Source: a virus | DNA length: 23,672 nucleotides | Virus record (IMG/VR): IMGVR_UViG_3300030406_000998 | Coordinates: 1-23,672 of that record | Direction: 5' to 3' (one strand) | Part shown: positions 5,247-13,795 of the stretch, piece by piece | Layout of the letters: every line of letters begins with the position of its first letter | How positions within the stretch are numbered: the first letter of the stretch is position 1 | Program-made: the position numbers and the translations under genes | Notes under the pieces: model-generated | The model's database searches: none | Seen by the model: the letters and a program-made list of their open reading frames with translations, nothing else | Told to the model about the DNA's origin: nothing

Positions 5247-6284
5247 ATGTATAATATAATATTAACTTTAATAATAACTTACTTTATTACTTCTGTGTCT
5301 ATGGGTATAGCATCTGCACGTGAGCAGATCAGGGTGGTAGGATCATCTACTGTGTACCCATTCGCAACAATCGTCGCTGAAAAGTTTGGTAAGTCTACAC
5401 CATTTAAAACACCTATAATTGAAAGCACTGGTTCAGGTGGTGGCATGAAGATCTTTTGTTCTGGTACAAGTTTGCGTTATGCAGATGTAACCAATGCTTC
5501 TAGACGCATCAAGAAGAAAGAGTTTGACATGTGCCAGAGAAACGGTGTAAGAAATATACTGGAAGTAAAGGTGGGGTATGATGGTATCGTGTTAGCAAAC
5601 AGTAGAAACTCAAAAAGATTTGGATTGTCATTGCGTGACATCTTCTTGGCACTAGCAAAAGAAGTGCCTACCAAAGATGGTAAGACAATGCCTAACCCAT
5701 ACAGAACATGGAAGCAGGTAAACCCAATGCTACCTGCCACTAAGATCGAAGTGTTAGGTCCACCACCTACATCAGGAACACGTGATGCATTTGTTGAACT
5801 GGCAATGGAAGGAGGATGTAAAACATTTAAGTGGATCAAAGCATTGAAGCGAACCAACAAGATGTTATATAAATCCCTGTGTCATACCATACGTGAGGAT
5901 GGTGTATACATAGAGGCAGGAGAGAATGACAACATGATCGTGCACAAACTAACTGTTAATCCACATACACTTGGTATCTTTGGGTTCAGCTTCTTAGACA
6001 TGAATGGTGACAAGATACAGGGTAGCATTGTTCAAGGACACAAGCCTACGTTTGAGAACATTGCATCAGGTAAGTACCCTGTGTCTAGACCACTATACTT
6101 CTACGTAAAGAAGTCCAATGTTGGACTAATCAGAGGGCTAAGAAAGTATGTAGATATGTTTGTATCAGAGAGAGCTACTGGTCCTGATGGTTATCTAACA
6201 GACTACGGACTGATACCACTAGGTGATACGGAGCGTAAGCAAAGATCTAAAGCAGTAATGAAACTACAAAACCTATCAATGTAA
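5247..6284 (+). CDS. pstS: PstS-like phosphate-binding protein
   Basis: The 345-aa protein has a signal peptide (residues 1-24, ending SAREQ with ASA before the cut). The phosphate-binding signatures of periplasmic PstS follow: GSSTVYPF (32-39), ESTGSGGGMKIFC (59-71), TNASR (82-86) and PPTSGTRDAF (173-182). The length matches the family. In bacteria PstS hands phosphate to the PstCAB transporter. Phage copies are known in marine phages as auxiliary metabolic genes thought to keep phosphate uptake running during infection. PstA, B and C are not seen here, so it must work with the host transporter or bind phosphate alone. AAGGAG lies upstream of ATG 5247. It is cotranscribed with early genes. 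Confidence 0.9.
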   Translation: MYNIILTLIITYFITSVSMGIASAREQIRVVGSSTVYPFATIVAEKFGKSTPFKTPIIESTGSGGGMKIFCSGTSLRYADVTNASRRIKKKEFDMCQRNGVRNILEVKVGYDGIVLANSRNSKRFGLSLRDIFLALAKEVPTKDGKTMPNPYRTWKQVNPMLPATKIEVLGPPPTSGTRDAFVELAMEGGCKTFKWIKALKRTNKMLYKSLCHTIREDGVYIEAGENDNMIVHKLTVNPHTLGIFGFSFLDMNGDKIQGSIVQGHKPTFENIASGKYPVSRPLYFYVKKSNVGLIRGLRKYVDMFVSERATGPDGYLTDYGLIPLGDTERKQRSKAVMKLQNLSM

Positions 6285-6295
6285 AGGAGGTTACT

Positions 6296-6763
6296 ATGCG
6301 TAAGCCAATGACAAAAGAACAGAGAGAGGCATCAGCTAAACGTCTTGAGAAAGCACGTGCAGCCAAACGTAAACCTGCTAACCTTAGTGTGCATGAAAGT
6401 GTGCGTAGTCTAGACAGTAAACATCCAGTAAGCATGGACAAAGTTAAGTCATGGATTAAGCACAACGAAGAGGTGCTATCATCTTTGAAGATGTCCTGTA
6501 GAAGAGACAAAGCTATGCAGAAAAAACTTAACAATGAGATGAACATCATTGATATGTATATACATAATATGAAGTTTTATTTGCGTACTGGTCTGTGGCT
6601 GGACAGTGTGTACGGTCAGGACAGGGAGCACAGTGTAATAAGAAAGTGCACAGTCATGGCCTACGATAAGCAAGGCAATGCCAAGCGATCAGTGGGTGTA
6701 CACTATCCTGACATAGGTTTATACACCAAAGAGATGCAACAGGAGGAAGTGGAAAGAGCATGA
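6296..6763 (+). CDS. Basic hypothetical protein upstream of integrase, 155 aa
   Basis: ATG 6296 has a perfect AAGGAGG site. The N-terminus is strongly basic and helical (TKEQREASAKRLEKARAAKR), typical of nucleic-acid-binding tails. The middle (about 45-100) forms charged helices, and the C-terminus is mixed. It overlaps the integrase start by four bases (ATGA), so the two are translationally coupled. It could be an accessory factor to integration, such as an excisionase-like or DNA-bending protein. It is larger than usual excisionases and no winged-helix motif is clear, so the function stays open. Confidence 0.65.
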   Translation: MRKPMTKEQREASAKRLEKARAAKRKPANLSVHESVRSLDSKHPVSMDKVKSWIKHNEEVLSSLKMSCRRDKAMQKKLNNEMNIIDMYIHNMKFYLRTGLWLDSVYGQDREHSVIRKCTVMAYDKQGNAKRSVGVHYPDIGLYTKEMQQEEVERA

Positions 6764-7641
6764 GGCCAGTATCTGTAAAACGATTAGTCAACTTGTATGT
6801 GCAATCACCAGAGTTTAATCGGCTACGTGATAGAACACAGCTAGATTACAAAAGGTTCTTAAAAGTATTGACAGATACCTTTGGTGAGAAAACAGCCAAT
6901 GCTGTATCAGGCAAGGATGCTAGACTAGCCTATGAAGAATGGGTTAAACGAGGTATACAGTTGGCTAATCATGTCTCTGTCGTAGCAGGTAGAGCATACA
7001 GATATGGGTTGGACATGGAGTACGTGAAGAACAATCCGTTTACATTGGTCAGAAAGATCACTCCTGCCCCACGTAAAGTTACATGGACAGAGGATCAGGT
7101 GCGTGAGTTTCTTAACGTAGCCTACGGTGACTTTGTTTATCGTAACGTAGGACTGATAGTGCAGATGGCATACGAGTGGTGTCAACGTGTGGGTGACATG
7201 CGAGTGCTTGAGTGGTCTAGTATAGACTTCGGCAACAAGAGGCTAGACCTAGTGCAGTCTAAGCGTGGTGCATCTGTGCACCTGCCCATATCAGATGGAC
7301 TACTTGAGATGTTGGAAGAACAACGCAACGACTTTGACTTTCAACAGTATGTAGCACCCATGCCTACACCTATGGACGGTGAGTACAGACCATTCTCTAT
7401 GGAGAGGTTGTCTAAGATAGGTAGAAAGATCATGCGTCAGGCTGAACTGCCAGAAGAATTACGCTTGATGGATCTACGTAGAACTGGTACAACTGAGATG
7501 GTAGAGGCAGGTGTGCCACTGCCACAGATCATGTCGGTGACAGGTCACGCCAACCCACAGTCAGTGAAACCGTACATTAAGAATACATATCTTAGTGCCA
7601 ACAGTGCGCTGACTGCGAGGCAACAATTTAAGGAGGAGTAA
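6760..7641 (+). CDS. int: Tyrosine recombinase (phage integrase)
   Basis: The 293-aa protein has a SAM-like N-terminal core-binding domain (about 1-100) and a C-terminal catalytic domain. Catalytic residues are visible: Arg143 (WCQRVGDMRVLEW), Lys168 (QSKRG), Arg240 in LMDLRRTG, His263 in TGHA and the nucleophile Tyr272 in VKPYIKNT. The usual His of the HxxR box is Met237, an atypical but tolerated position in some recombinases. It would catalyse site-specific insertion or excision of phage DNA. It sits inside the early operon by ATGA overlap, not beside an obvious attP or repressor gene. It could also serve dimer resolution or inversion. Confidence 0.9.
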   Translation: MRPVSVKRLVNLYVQSPEFNRLRDRTQLDYKRFLKVLTDTFGEKTANAVSGKDARLAYEEWVKRGIQLANHVSVVAGRAYRYGLDMEYVKNNPFTLVRKITPAPRKVTWTEDQVREFLNVAYGDFVYRNVGLIVQMAYEWCQRVGDMRVLEWSSIDFGNKRLDLVQSKRGASVHLPISDGLLEMLEEQRNDFDFQQYVAPMPTPMDGEYRPFSMERLSKIGRKIMRQAELPEELRLMDLRRTGTTEMVEAGVPLPQIMSVTGHANPQSVKPYIKNTYLSANSALTARQQFKEE

Positions 7642-7642
7642 T

Positions 7643-8083
7643 ATGCAAAAAGATTTATTTACTCCTAGTGATCTAATTAAACTAGAGGGAGGTAGAGGAA
7701 AAACATGCACCAAGTGTAAAGAGCACTTACCTGTGTCCTTTTTTCCCTCGTCACCAGACAAGTTATACAAAGTTAGAAACGAATGTAAAAAGTGCACAGC
7801 TAAACTTCAGAAAGAGGTAGAGAAGTTACGTAGCATTTACGGTATGCCTGATGATGACTACGTATGTCCTATATGTTTACGTAATAAAGAAGAGGCAGCC
7901 GAAGGTGCTAGTAAAAAATCATGGGTGTTAGATCACTGTCACGATACTGGTACGTTTAGAGGTTGGCTTTGTGGAAAATGTAATAGAGACTTAGGTAATT
8001 TTAACAACGATATTGATACTTTTAAAAGAGCGATAAAGTATTTACAGGAGCATCAAAAATGTATAGCTTCATCCAAAACTTAG
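7643..8083 (+). CDS. Recombination endonuclease VII
   Basis: The 146-aa protein starts after a good AAGGAGGAG site. The N-terminal part holds C22-x2-C25 and C48-x2-C51, a likely zinc ribbon. The C-terminal part matches the endonuclease VII family (HNH/beta-beta-alpha metal type): CPIC (75-78), LDHCHDTGTFRGWLC (96-110), GKCNRDLGNF (111-120). Family members resolve Holliday junctions and branched DNA before packaging. The preceding integrase ends one base upstream. The primase start overlaps its last 25 bases. The genome also carries a T7-type endonuclease I, so two unrelated resolvases coexist. Confidence 0.88.
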   Translation: MQKDLFTPSDLIKLEGGRGKTCTKCKEHLPVSFFPSSPDKLYKVRNECKKCTAKLQKEVEKLRSIYGMPDDDYVCPICLRNKEEAAEGASKKSWVLDHCHDTGTFRGWLCGKCNRDLGNFNNDIDTFKRAIKYLQEHQKCIASSKT

Positions 8084-8814
8084 ACATACAGGAGTCTGAA
8101 ACAATTAGGATGGATTGTCCTGAGTGTAAAGGACGTAAAACATTTACAGTGACCAACAACAATGGACAACTGCTGTGGAACTGTTACAAAGCATCGTGCA
8201 ATGTAAGAGGTACACACAAAATGAGAATGTCTGCTGAATCCATATATAGGAGATTAAATATGACTGAAGACAATACGATCACAGACTTTTGTATGCCACT
8301 AAACATTGTGCCTTTGAGCAGTGAGTATGAACAGGCAATGGCATGGGCATTTGGTTGGAACCTATCACCAAACAGACATGGCTTGATGTATGACATACGT
8401 GAGCACAGAGTTGTGTTTCCTGTAGTGCATGGTGGTGTTACGGTGGACGCTACAGGTAGAGCAATAGGTAGGCGTTTGCCTAAATGGAAACGATATGGAA
8501 ATAATAGGTTGCCATATGTTCACGGTTATGGTAAGGTGGCAGTTGTTGTGGAGGATTGTATAAGTGCTGCTGTCGTTGGAGATGATCGACATACAGGTGT
8601 AGCATTAATGGGAACATCAATGTCTAACGAACAAAAGCAGTACCTATCACAATTCTCTACAGCATTGGTTGCTTTAGATAAGGATGCAGTAAACAAAGCA
8701 CTACAGGTAGCAAAGGAGTTGAAGGGTGTAGTAGAGAAAGTTAAGATCCTGATGTTGAAGGATGATTTGAAGTATGGAAATGACAAGGATATAGAATTAC
8801 TTAACATGGCTTGA
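8059..8814 (+). CDS. DNA primase (zinc-binding and TOPRIM domains)
   Basis: The 251-aa protein opens with a zinc-binding domain (C20-x2-C23, C42-x4-C47), followed by a TOPRIM-like catalytic part. Acidic residues there are Glu165 (AVVVEDCISA) and Asp207/Asp209 (ALDKDA). This resembles the primase half of T7 gp4, made as a separate protein from the helicase encoded next. It would lay RNA primers for lagging-strand synthesis. AGGAG at 8046-8050 lies eight bases before ATG 8059, within the end of the endonuclease VII gene. The helicase ribosome site overlaps its stop. Confidence 0.85.
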   Translation: MYSFIQNLDIQESETIRMDCPECKGRKTFTVTNNNGQLLWNCYKASCNVRGTHKMRMSAESIYRRLNMTEDNTITDFCMPLNIVPLSSEYEQAMAWAFGWNLSPNRHGLMYDIREHRVVFPVVHGGVTVDATGRAIGRRLPKWKRYGNNRLPYVHGYGKVAVVVEDCISAAVVGDDRHTGVALMGTSMSNEQKQYLSQFSTALVALDKDAVNKALQVAKELKGVVEKVKILMLKDDLKYGNDKDIELLNMA

Positions 8815-8825
8815 AAGGAGAAATG

Positions 8826-10052
8826 ATGGAACTTTCTCTAATAAGAAATCTGATGGACAAAGATTTTTATGATGGTAACAAAGGCACAAGGTGTCCTGAT
8901 AAACTGTTCACTAAAGATGTCCAGAAGATTAAACATGCAATAGATAACGCTATGGAAAACTATGAACGTAGTGTCTCACCAGAAGAAGTTGAGGCACTTT
9001 TTTTATCTGCTAATCCTACGCTTACTACTGCACAGAAGTCTGTGTTTGCAGATATGTTTGCACAGTTAAAGCAACAGCAACTAATGGACAAAGGTATAGC
9101 ACGTGATGTTATGAGCACGTTGTTTAGACAGGTTGTCGGGGAAGAGGTAGCTAACTTAGGTTTTGATTTTGTCAATGGTGATGCTACTACCTTAGAACCC
9201 TTACGTAATCTACTAGACACATATGCAGATGATTTTATTCCTAGCATACAGGTTAATTGGGATGAGACAGACATGGTTACACTGATAAAGCAAAACAGCA
9301 TGGACCCACAATGGAAGTTTAACATACGCACCTTGGCACGTAGAGTACCCGGTATAAGTCAGGGTCATCTCATCACAGTAGGTGCTAGATCTAACACAGG
9401 TAAGACTAGCTTCCATGCAAGTCTAGTTATGGGTGACGGTGGCTTTGCAGATCAGGGTGCTAACGTGGCTGTGCTATGTAATGAAGAGTCAGTCCAACGT
9501 GTGCGTATGCGATACATCAATGCAGCCACAGGTAGAACAGGTAAGGAGATACTGGATGACGTAGACAGTAATCTTATGGTGTACAGAGAGAAGTCTAAGA
9601 ACGTAAAGCATACAGATGCCACAGCTAAGACTATGGATTGGGTGGAAGCTGTGTGTAAAAGATACAAACCTGACGTTTTAATACTTGACATGGGCGATAA
9701 GTTTGCTAAAACTTCTACAACAATAAGTACACATGAGTTACTAAAGCAGAATGCAATACACGCTAGACAGATAGCCAAGCAACATGAGTGTGCTATCTTC
9801 TACATGTCACAACTAGCTGCTGAAGCAGAAGGACGAATTGTTCTTGATCAGTCCATGATGGAGGGATCTAAAACAGGTAAGGCAGCAGAGGCAGATTTGA
9901 TATTGTTACTCGCAAGAAACTCTATCAAGGAGGCAGGTGATACGGATGAAGATCCAGAACGACACATTACTATAGGCAAGAATAAGATTACAGGTTGGCA
10001 TGGTGTAGTAACATGTGAACTAGATAACCAAGTAGCAAGATTTACAGCATAA
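8826..10052 (+). CDS. Replicative DNA helicase (DnaB/RecA-like)
   Basis: Walker A GARSNTGKTS, a catalytic-Glu strand (VAVLCNEES), Walker B (DVLILDMGD) and a sensor-like strand (CAIFYMSQLAAEAEGR) lie in order in the 408-aa product. This is the RecA-fold motor of DnaB or T7 gp4 type. The N-terminal 145 residues are helical, resembling a DnaB N-terminal domain. The C-terminus GKNKITGWHGVV fits the arginine-finger and loop region. The frame extends to TTG 8811, but AAGGAG (8815-8820) supports ATG 8826, or ATG 8823 next to it. It would unwind DNA ahead of the polymerase and recruit the upstream primase. Confidence 0.9.
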   Translation: MELSLIRNLMDKDFYDGNKGTRCPDKLFTKDVQKIKHAIDNAMENYERSVSPEEVEALFLSANPTLTTAQKSVFADMFAQLKQQQLMDKGIARDVMSTLFRQVVGEEVANLGFDFVNGDATTLEPLRNLLDTYADDFIPSIQVNWDETDMVTLIKQNSMDPQWKFNIRTLARRVPGISQGHLITVGARSNTGKTSFHASLVMGDGGFADQGANVAVLCNEESVQRVRMRYINAATGRTGKEILDDVDSNLMVYREKSKNVKHTDATAKTMDWVEAVCKRYKPDVLILDMGDKFAKTSTTISTHELLKQNAIHARQIAKQHECAIFYMSQLAAEAEGRIVLDQSMMEGSKTGKAAEADLILLLARNSIKEAGDTDEDPERHITIGKNKITGWHGVVTCELDNQVARFTA

Positions 10053-10063
10053 GGAGGACACAT

Positions 10064-10786
10064 ATGGTAAATATATTTAGACCCAAACCAGATGCAGAGG
10101 AACAGATCTTCTTTCCTTTTGGACCTGTTATGGGTTACAAGAAACTAAGTGCAAAGTTTGTAGCAGACATGAATGCATACTTTGATAAAGACTTTGCATC
10201 TATGACAGACTACTCTGATCAGTTAGTCGGTAAGGTAAAACAGGAGTTGTTCTTTACAGATGAGATGAGAGATACATTCTTAAATGAGATCAAACAGTTC
10301 GTAGGTAGCTACAATAACACAGCTACAATACGCAACTCATACGGACAGAACATGTTAGACACAGAAAGAAATAATTATTCTGTGCAGTTTATATCAGGGT
10401 GGCTAGTGCGTCAGTTTGAGAATGACTACAACCCATTGCATCTACATACAGGATGTAGGATGTCATGCGTTGGCTATCTCAAGTTGCCTGATGGCATTGA
10501 CTCTGAATGGGAAGAGGATTACAAAGATCACCACCCTTCACATGGACACATACAGTTTGTACATGGCACTGCCAGCACGTATAGTGCTACAAACTTTATG
10601 GTTAAGCCACAGGTGGGTGACTTCTATTTGTTTCCTAGTGAGTTGTTTCACTGTGTCTACCCATTCAAGACTAAGGGTGAACGTAGATCCTTTAGTGTAA
10701 ACTTTAACTTCCTTGAGATCCCAAAGAAAGTGGAGCAAAAAAATGATGGAACAGTTAAAGCATCAGTTGTCGGACAAGAGGGCTAG
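10064..10786 (+). CDS. 2OG-Fe(II) oxygenase-like protein
   Basis: The 240-aa protein has a double-stranded beta-helix pattern of the putative 2OG-Fe(II) oxygenase family. NPLHLHTGCRMSCVGYLKLP (123-142) carries His126/His128, FPSELFHCVYP (190-200) carries His196, and GERRSFSVNF (205-214) carries the Arg expected to hold 2-oxoglutarate. Family members hydroxylate proteins, nucleic acids or small molecules. The substrate here is unknown. AAGGAGG precedes the start. It lies between the helicase and DNA polymerase genes and overlaps the polymerase start, so a function tied to replication or DNA modification is tempting but unproven. Confidence 0.75.
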   Translation: MVNIFRPKPDAEEQIFFPFGPVMGYKKLSAKFVADMNAYFDKDFASMTDYSDQLVGKVKQELFFTDEMRDTFLNEIKQFVGSYNNTATIRNSYGQNMLDTERNNYSVQFISGWLVRQFENDYNPLHLHTGCRMSCVGYLKLPDGIDSEWEEDYKDHHPSHGHIQFVHGTASTYSATNFMVKPQVGDFYLFPSELFHCVYPFKTKGERRSFSVNFNFLEIPKKVEQKNDGTVKASVVGQEG

Positions 10787-12836
10787 TGGTCCAGTGAAAC
10801 TTACCTTAGACGTTGAGAACACAGTAACAAAACGTAACGGTAAGTTACATCTCGATCCCTTTGAACCTGACAATACGTTAGTCATGGTGGGTATGCTTGA
10901 TGATCATGGTAATGAAACAATCGTTACCTTTGATCACAGTGAAGTATCACCCACCAGTGATGGACACAAGATAGTGCAGGATGCCTTAGATAAGGCTACT
11001 GTACTGATAGGCCACAACATCAGCCATGACCTTGTGTGGTTATGGGAGTCTGGCTTCAAGTATAATGGTACAGTGTTTGATACTATGATGATGGAGTACA
11101 TCATACAGCGTGGCATCAAACAACCACTATCTCTTGAGGCATGTGCTGAACGGTATGCGTTAGATACTAAGAAGCAGGACACTCTGAAAGAATACTTAAA
11201 GAAAGGTTTGTCTGTACGTGACATACCACATGCAGAGTTATCTGAGTATCTTAGTGCTGACTTACATGCCACACAGCAACTAGCACATAAGTTAAATATA
11301 AAATTTAACACTGCTAATGACGTAGGCTTAGATAGGATTAGGCAACTTACAAATATAATGGTTGTGCTACTATCTAAGATACATATGCGTGGATTTAAAG
11401 TTGATAGTGATGCACTAGAAGAAGTGCGTATCACATTTGAAGAAGAAAGAAAGGAGATAGTAGCGTATCTAGATGGAAAGGTAAGAGAACTTATGGGTGA
11501 TGTACCCATTAATCTAAGTAGTCCAGAACAATTGTCTACTTTGATTTACAGTCGTAAGCCTAAGAATAAAACAGTGTGGATGAACGCACACGAACCTTAT
11601 ATGTCTGACGCAAGTTTCAGAGATCTAATTCGTGACCAGACTGACATTGTATATAAGGCTAAGTTAAAGCAGTGTAAAACCTGCTATGGTTCAGGTAAAA
11701 TAAGAAAGGTGAAAAAGGATGGCACTCCATTTGCTAAAGAAACAAGATGTTCCACGTGTGGTGGTAACGGTTATCACGTTATTCCTACTAACGCTGTTGC
11801 TGGTTTAAAGTTTATACCACCTAGTGCTAAGTGGGCTACAGCTAGTGGCTTCTCCACCAACAAACGTAATCTGGAGTTACTAGCTAATGCTGCAAGAAGA
11901 AAAGATATGCCAGAGGCTCTAGAGTTTTTGGAAAAGGTACAGAGGTTGTCTGCACTAGACACATATCTTTCTTCTTTCGTTGGTGGCATAAAGAATAATA
12001 TTAAGGCTGATGGTATGTTACATGTTAAGTTAAACCAACACATGACATCTACTGGTAGACTAAGTGGTAAAGAACCTAACATGCAGAACATGCCTAGAGG
12101 TGGTACGTTCCCTGTCAAACGTGTGTTTGTATCACGCTTTGATGGTGGACATATCGTTGAGGCTGACTTCGCACAACTAGAGTTTAGAGTTGCAGCATTC
12201 CTGTCACAAGATCCTATTGCCATACAAGAAGTGGTAGAGGGGTTTGATGTACATGCTTATACTGCTAAAGTTATATCTGATGCAGGACAACCTATGAGTA
12301 GACAAGAAGCTAAAGCACATACCTTTGCACCACTGTACGGTGCTAGTGGGTATGGCAGATCAGAGGCAGAGGCTACATACTACTCACACTTTAATGAGAA
12401 GTATATGGGCATCGCAAGATGGCACAAGTCTCTTGCCAAAGAAGCACTTAACAATGGTAAAATTACTACTCCATCAGGCAGGGAGTTTTCTTTTCCTGAT
12501 GTAGTACGTAGTCCTAGAGGTAGAGTAAGTCACTTTACCCAGATTAAAAACTATCCTGTGCAGTCGTTTGCTACAGCAGATATAGTGCCGTTAGCTTTGT
12601 ATTGGTTTGATATGATGCTACAACATCAGCAATCGTGCGTAGTAAATACAGTGCATGACAGTATTGTAATTGATGTTCATCCTGAAGAACACTATGAAGT
12701 TATTAGCACAGTAGAAGATGTCAACCATAATATTACAGGGCTAATACAGGAGCATTTAGGTGTAGACTTTAATGTTCCTTTATTATTAGAAGCAAAAATA
12801 GGTAATAATTGGCTTGACATGAAGGATGTAACGTAG
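10743..12836 (+). CDS. Family A DNA polymerase with DnaJ-type zinc-finger insert
   Basis: The start ATG 10743 (or 10746) follows GGAG by seven bases. An upstream TTG frame at 10713 is less likely. The 697-aa protein has a 3'-5' exonuclease (LTLDVE with D23/E25, LIGHNISHDL about 88-97, YLSADLH about 169-175). Polymerase motifs follow: A (VEADFAQLEFR, D475), B (RQEAKAHTFAPLYG, R520, K524, F528, Y532) and C (VHDS, D639). The residue matching E. coli Phe762 is Phe528. Between exonuclease and palm sit two CxxCxGxG repeats (C311, C314, C336, C339), like the DnaJ central domain. This combination is reported for phage HMO-2011. It would copy the phage genome. Confidence 0.93.
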   Translation: MMEQLKHQLSDKRASGPVKLTLDVENTVTKRNGKLHLDPFEPDNTLVMVGMLDDHGNETIVTFDHSEVSPTSDGHKIVQDALDKATVLIGHNISHDLVWLWESGFKYNGTVFDTMMMEYIIQRGIKQPLSLEACAERYALDTKKQDTLKEYLKKGLSVRDIPHAELSEYLSADLHATQQLAHKLNIKFNTANDVGLDRIRQLTNIMVVLLSKIHMRGFKVDSDALEEVRITFEEERKEIVAYLDGKVRELMGDVPINLSSPEQLSTLIYSRKPKNKTVWMNAHEPYMSDASFRDLIRDQTDIVYKAKLKQCKTCYGSGKIRKVKKDGTPFAKETRCSTCGGNGYHVIPTNAVAGLKFIPPSAKWATASGFSTNKRNLELLANAARRKDMPEALEFLEKVQRLSALDTYLSSFVGGIKNNIKADGMLHVKLNQHMTSTGRLSGKEPNMQNMPRGGTFPVKRVFVSRFDGGHIVEADFAQLEFRVAAFLSQDPIAIQEVVEGFDVHAYTAKVISDAGQPMSRQEAKAHTFAPLYGASGYGRSEAEATYYSHFNEKYMGIARWHKSLAKEALNNGKITTPSGREFSFPDVVRSPRGRVSHFTQIKNYPVQSFATADIVPLALYWFDMMLQHQQSCVVNTVHDSIVIDVHPEEHYEVISTVEDVNHNITGLIQEHLGVDFNVPLLLEAKIGNNWLDMKDVT
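11673..11774 (+). other. DnaJ-like zinc-finger segment within the DNA polymerase gene
   Basis: Encodes CKTCYGSG and, 25 residues later, CSTCGGNG. These are two of the four CxxCxGxG repeats of a DnaJ cysteine-rich domain, enough to bind one zinc. It falls between the exonuclease III motif and the polymerase thumb/palm, and the reading frame continues without disruption. Confidence 0.9.
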
Positions 12837-12880
12837 TATAACTTATGCTCTTTTGAAAAACATGTAGAGGAGAAAAACAC

Positions 12881-13795
12881 ATGGCAATGATAGAAACAAT
12901 AGACACTGACAACTATGAAGTAATGGCTAAAGCAATGGGCATCACAGCAGATGCTAGTGCTAAGACTGCTCAAAGCAACCTAGCTAGATTACGCATTAGT
13001 CATGCACCTATCATGGGTGACACTGAAGTTAAAGGTAAGAAGGTAAAGATGGAAGTAGTACCCGGTGGGTATTACAGACTTGACGTACCAGACGGTAATG
13101 CATCTGTTGCATCAGGCATGTACTATGCACCTGTTGTAACAATAAGAACTTTTCTACAACGCTTTATGTACAAGCGATTTATTAAAGGATCTGGATCTGT
13201 TCCTAACAGGTTCGTTAAGACTGTCATGGGTGATTCACTCAAGATAGATCTTAAAGATAATGATGGTGGCTTTAACTGTGGTAAGCCTACAGGTTGGATC
13301 AAAGACTTTAAGGCACTGCCACAGTCACAGCAAACATTAATTAAAGAGATCAAGCGCACACGTGTACTGTTTGGTTTGCTAGATCTCAAAGATGTTGTCA
13401 ACGAAAACGGTGAGGAGGTTAAACAAAAGATTGAATCATTCCCTTTTATATGGGAGATAGACAATCGTAATGCTTTTAAACTATTGGGTGATACCTATAA
13501 CACATTCGGTAAGAAGAAGTTATTACCTATCTCACATACAATATCATTCGGTACTGAAGAACAATCATTACCTAATGGTAGTAGCTTCTACCTACCTACT
13601 GTGAATGCAGACTTTAATAATGCATTGTCTATATCACAGGAAGACCATGAGGCATTCAGTAACTTTATGGGTTGGGTAGATAACTATAACAACTACATTA
13701 TTTCTGAATGGAATAAGAAGTCAGAGTCACTATCATCTAGCGATGAGAAAGTTCTGGATGAGTTTCATTCACTTGATGATGAAGCACCCTTCTAA
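12881..13795 (+). CDS. Probable single-stranded DNA-binding protein
   Basis: The 304-aa protein follows the polymerase after 44 bases with AGAGGAG ahead of ATG 12881. Its C-terminus is strongly acidic and ends in LDDEAPF. This resembles the acidic tail with terminal Phe by which bacterial SSB and T7 gp2.5 contact replication partners. The body is beta-rich with many aromatic and basic residues (YYRLDVPDG, RTFLQRFMYKRFIKG, SFPFIWEIDNRN), as expected for an OB fold. The position between polymerase and nuclease supports a replication role. No unique family signature was recognised, so the call rests on tail and context. Confidence 0.65.
   Translation: MAMIETIDTDNYEVMAKAMGITADASAKTAQSNLARLRISHAPIMGDTEVKGKKVKMEVVPGGYYRLDVPDGNASVASGMYYAPVVTIRTFLQRFMYKRFIKGSGSVPNRFVKTVMGDSLKIDLKDNDGGFNCGKPTGWIKDFKALPQSQQTLIKEIKRTRVLFGLLDLKDVVNENGEEVKQKIESFPFIWEIDNRNAFKLLGDTYNTFGKKKLLPISHTISFGTEEQSLPNGSSFYLPTVNADFNNALSISQEDHEAFSNFMGWVDNYNNYIISEWNKKSESLSSSDEKVLDEFHSLDDEAPF

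Noticed and set aside
5477-5860. 127-codon minus-strand ORF inside pstS
   Set aside because: Antisense shadow of a gene with clear PstS motifs. No independent evidence.
8811-8825. TTG start for the helicase gene
   Set aside because: AAGGAG lies downstream of this TTG and at correct distance from ATG 8826, so the extra residues are unlikely to be translated.
10934-11509. 191-codon minus-strand ORF inside the DNA polymerase gene
   Set aside because: Ser-rich antisense shadow over conserved exonuclease motifs. No separate coding evidence.
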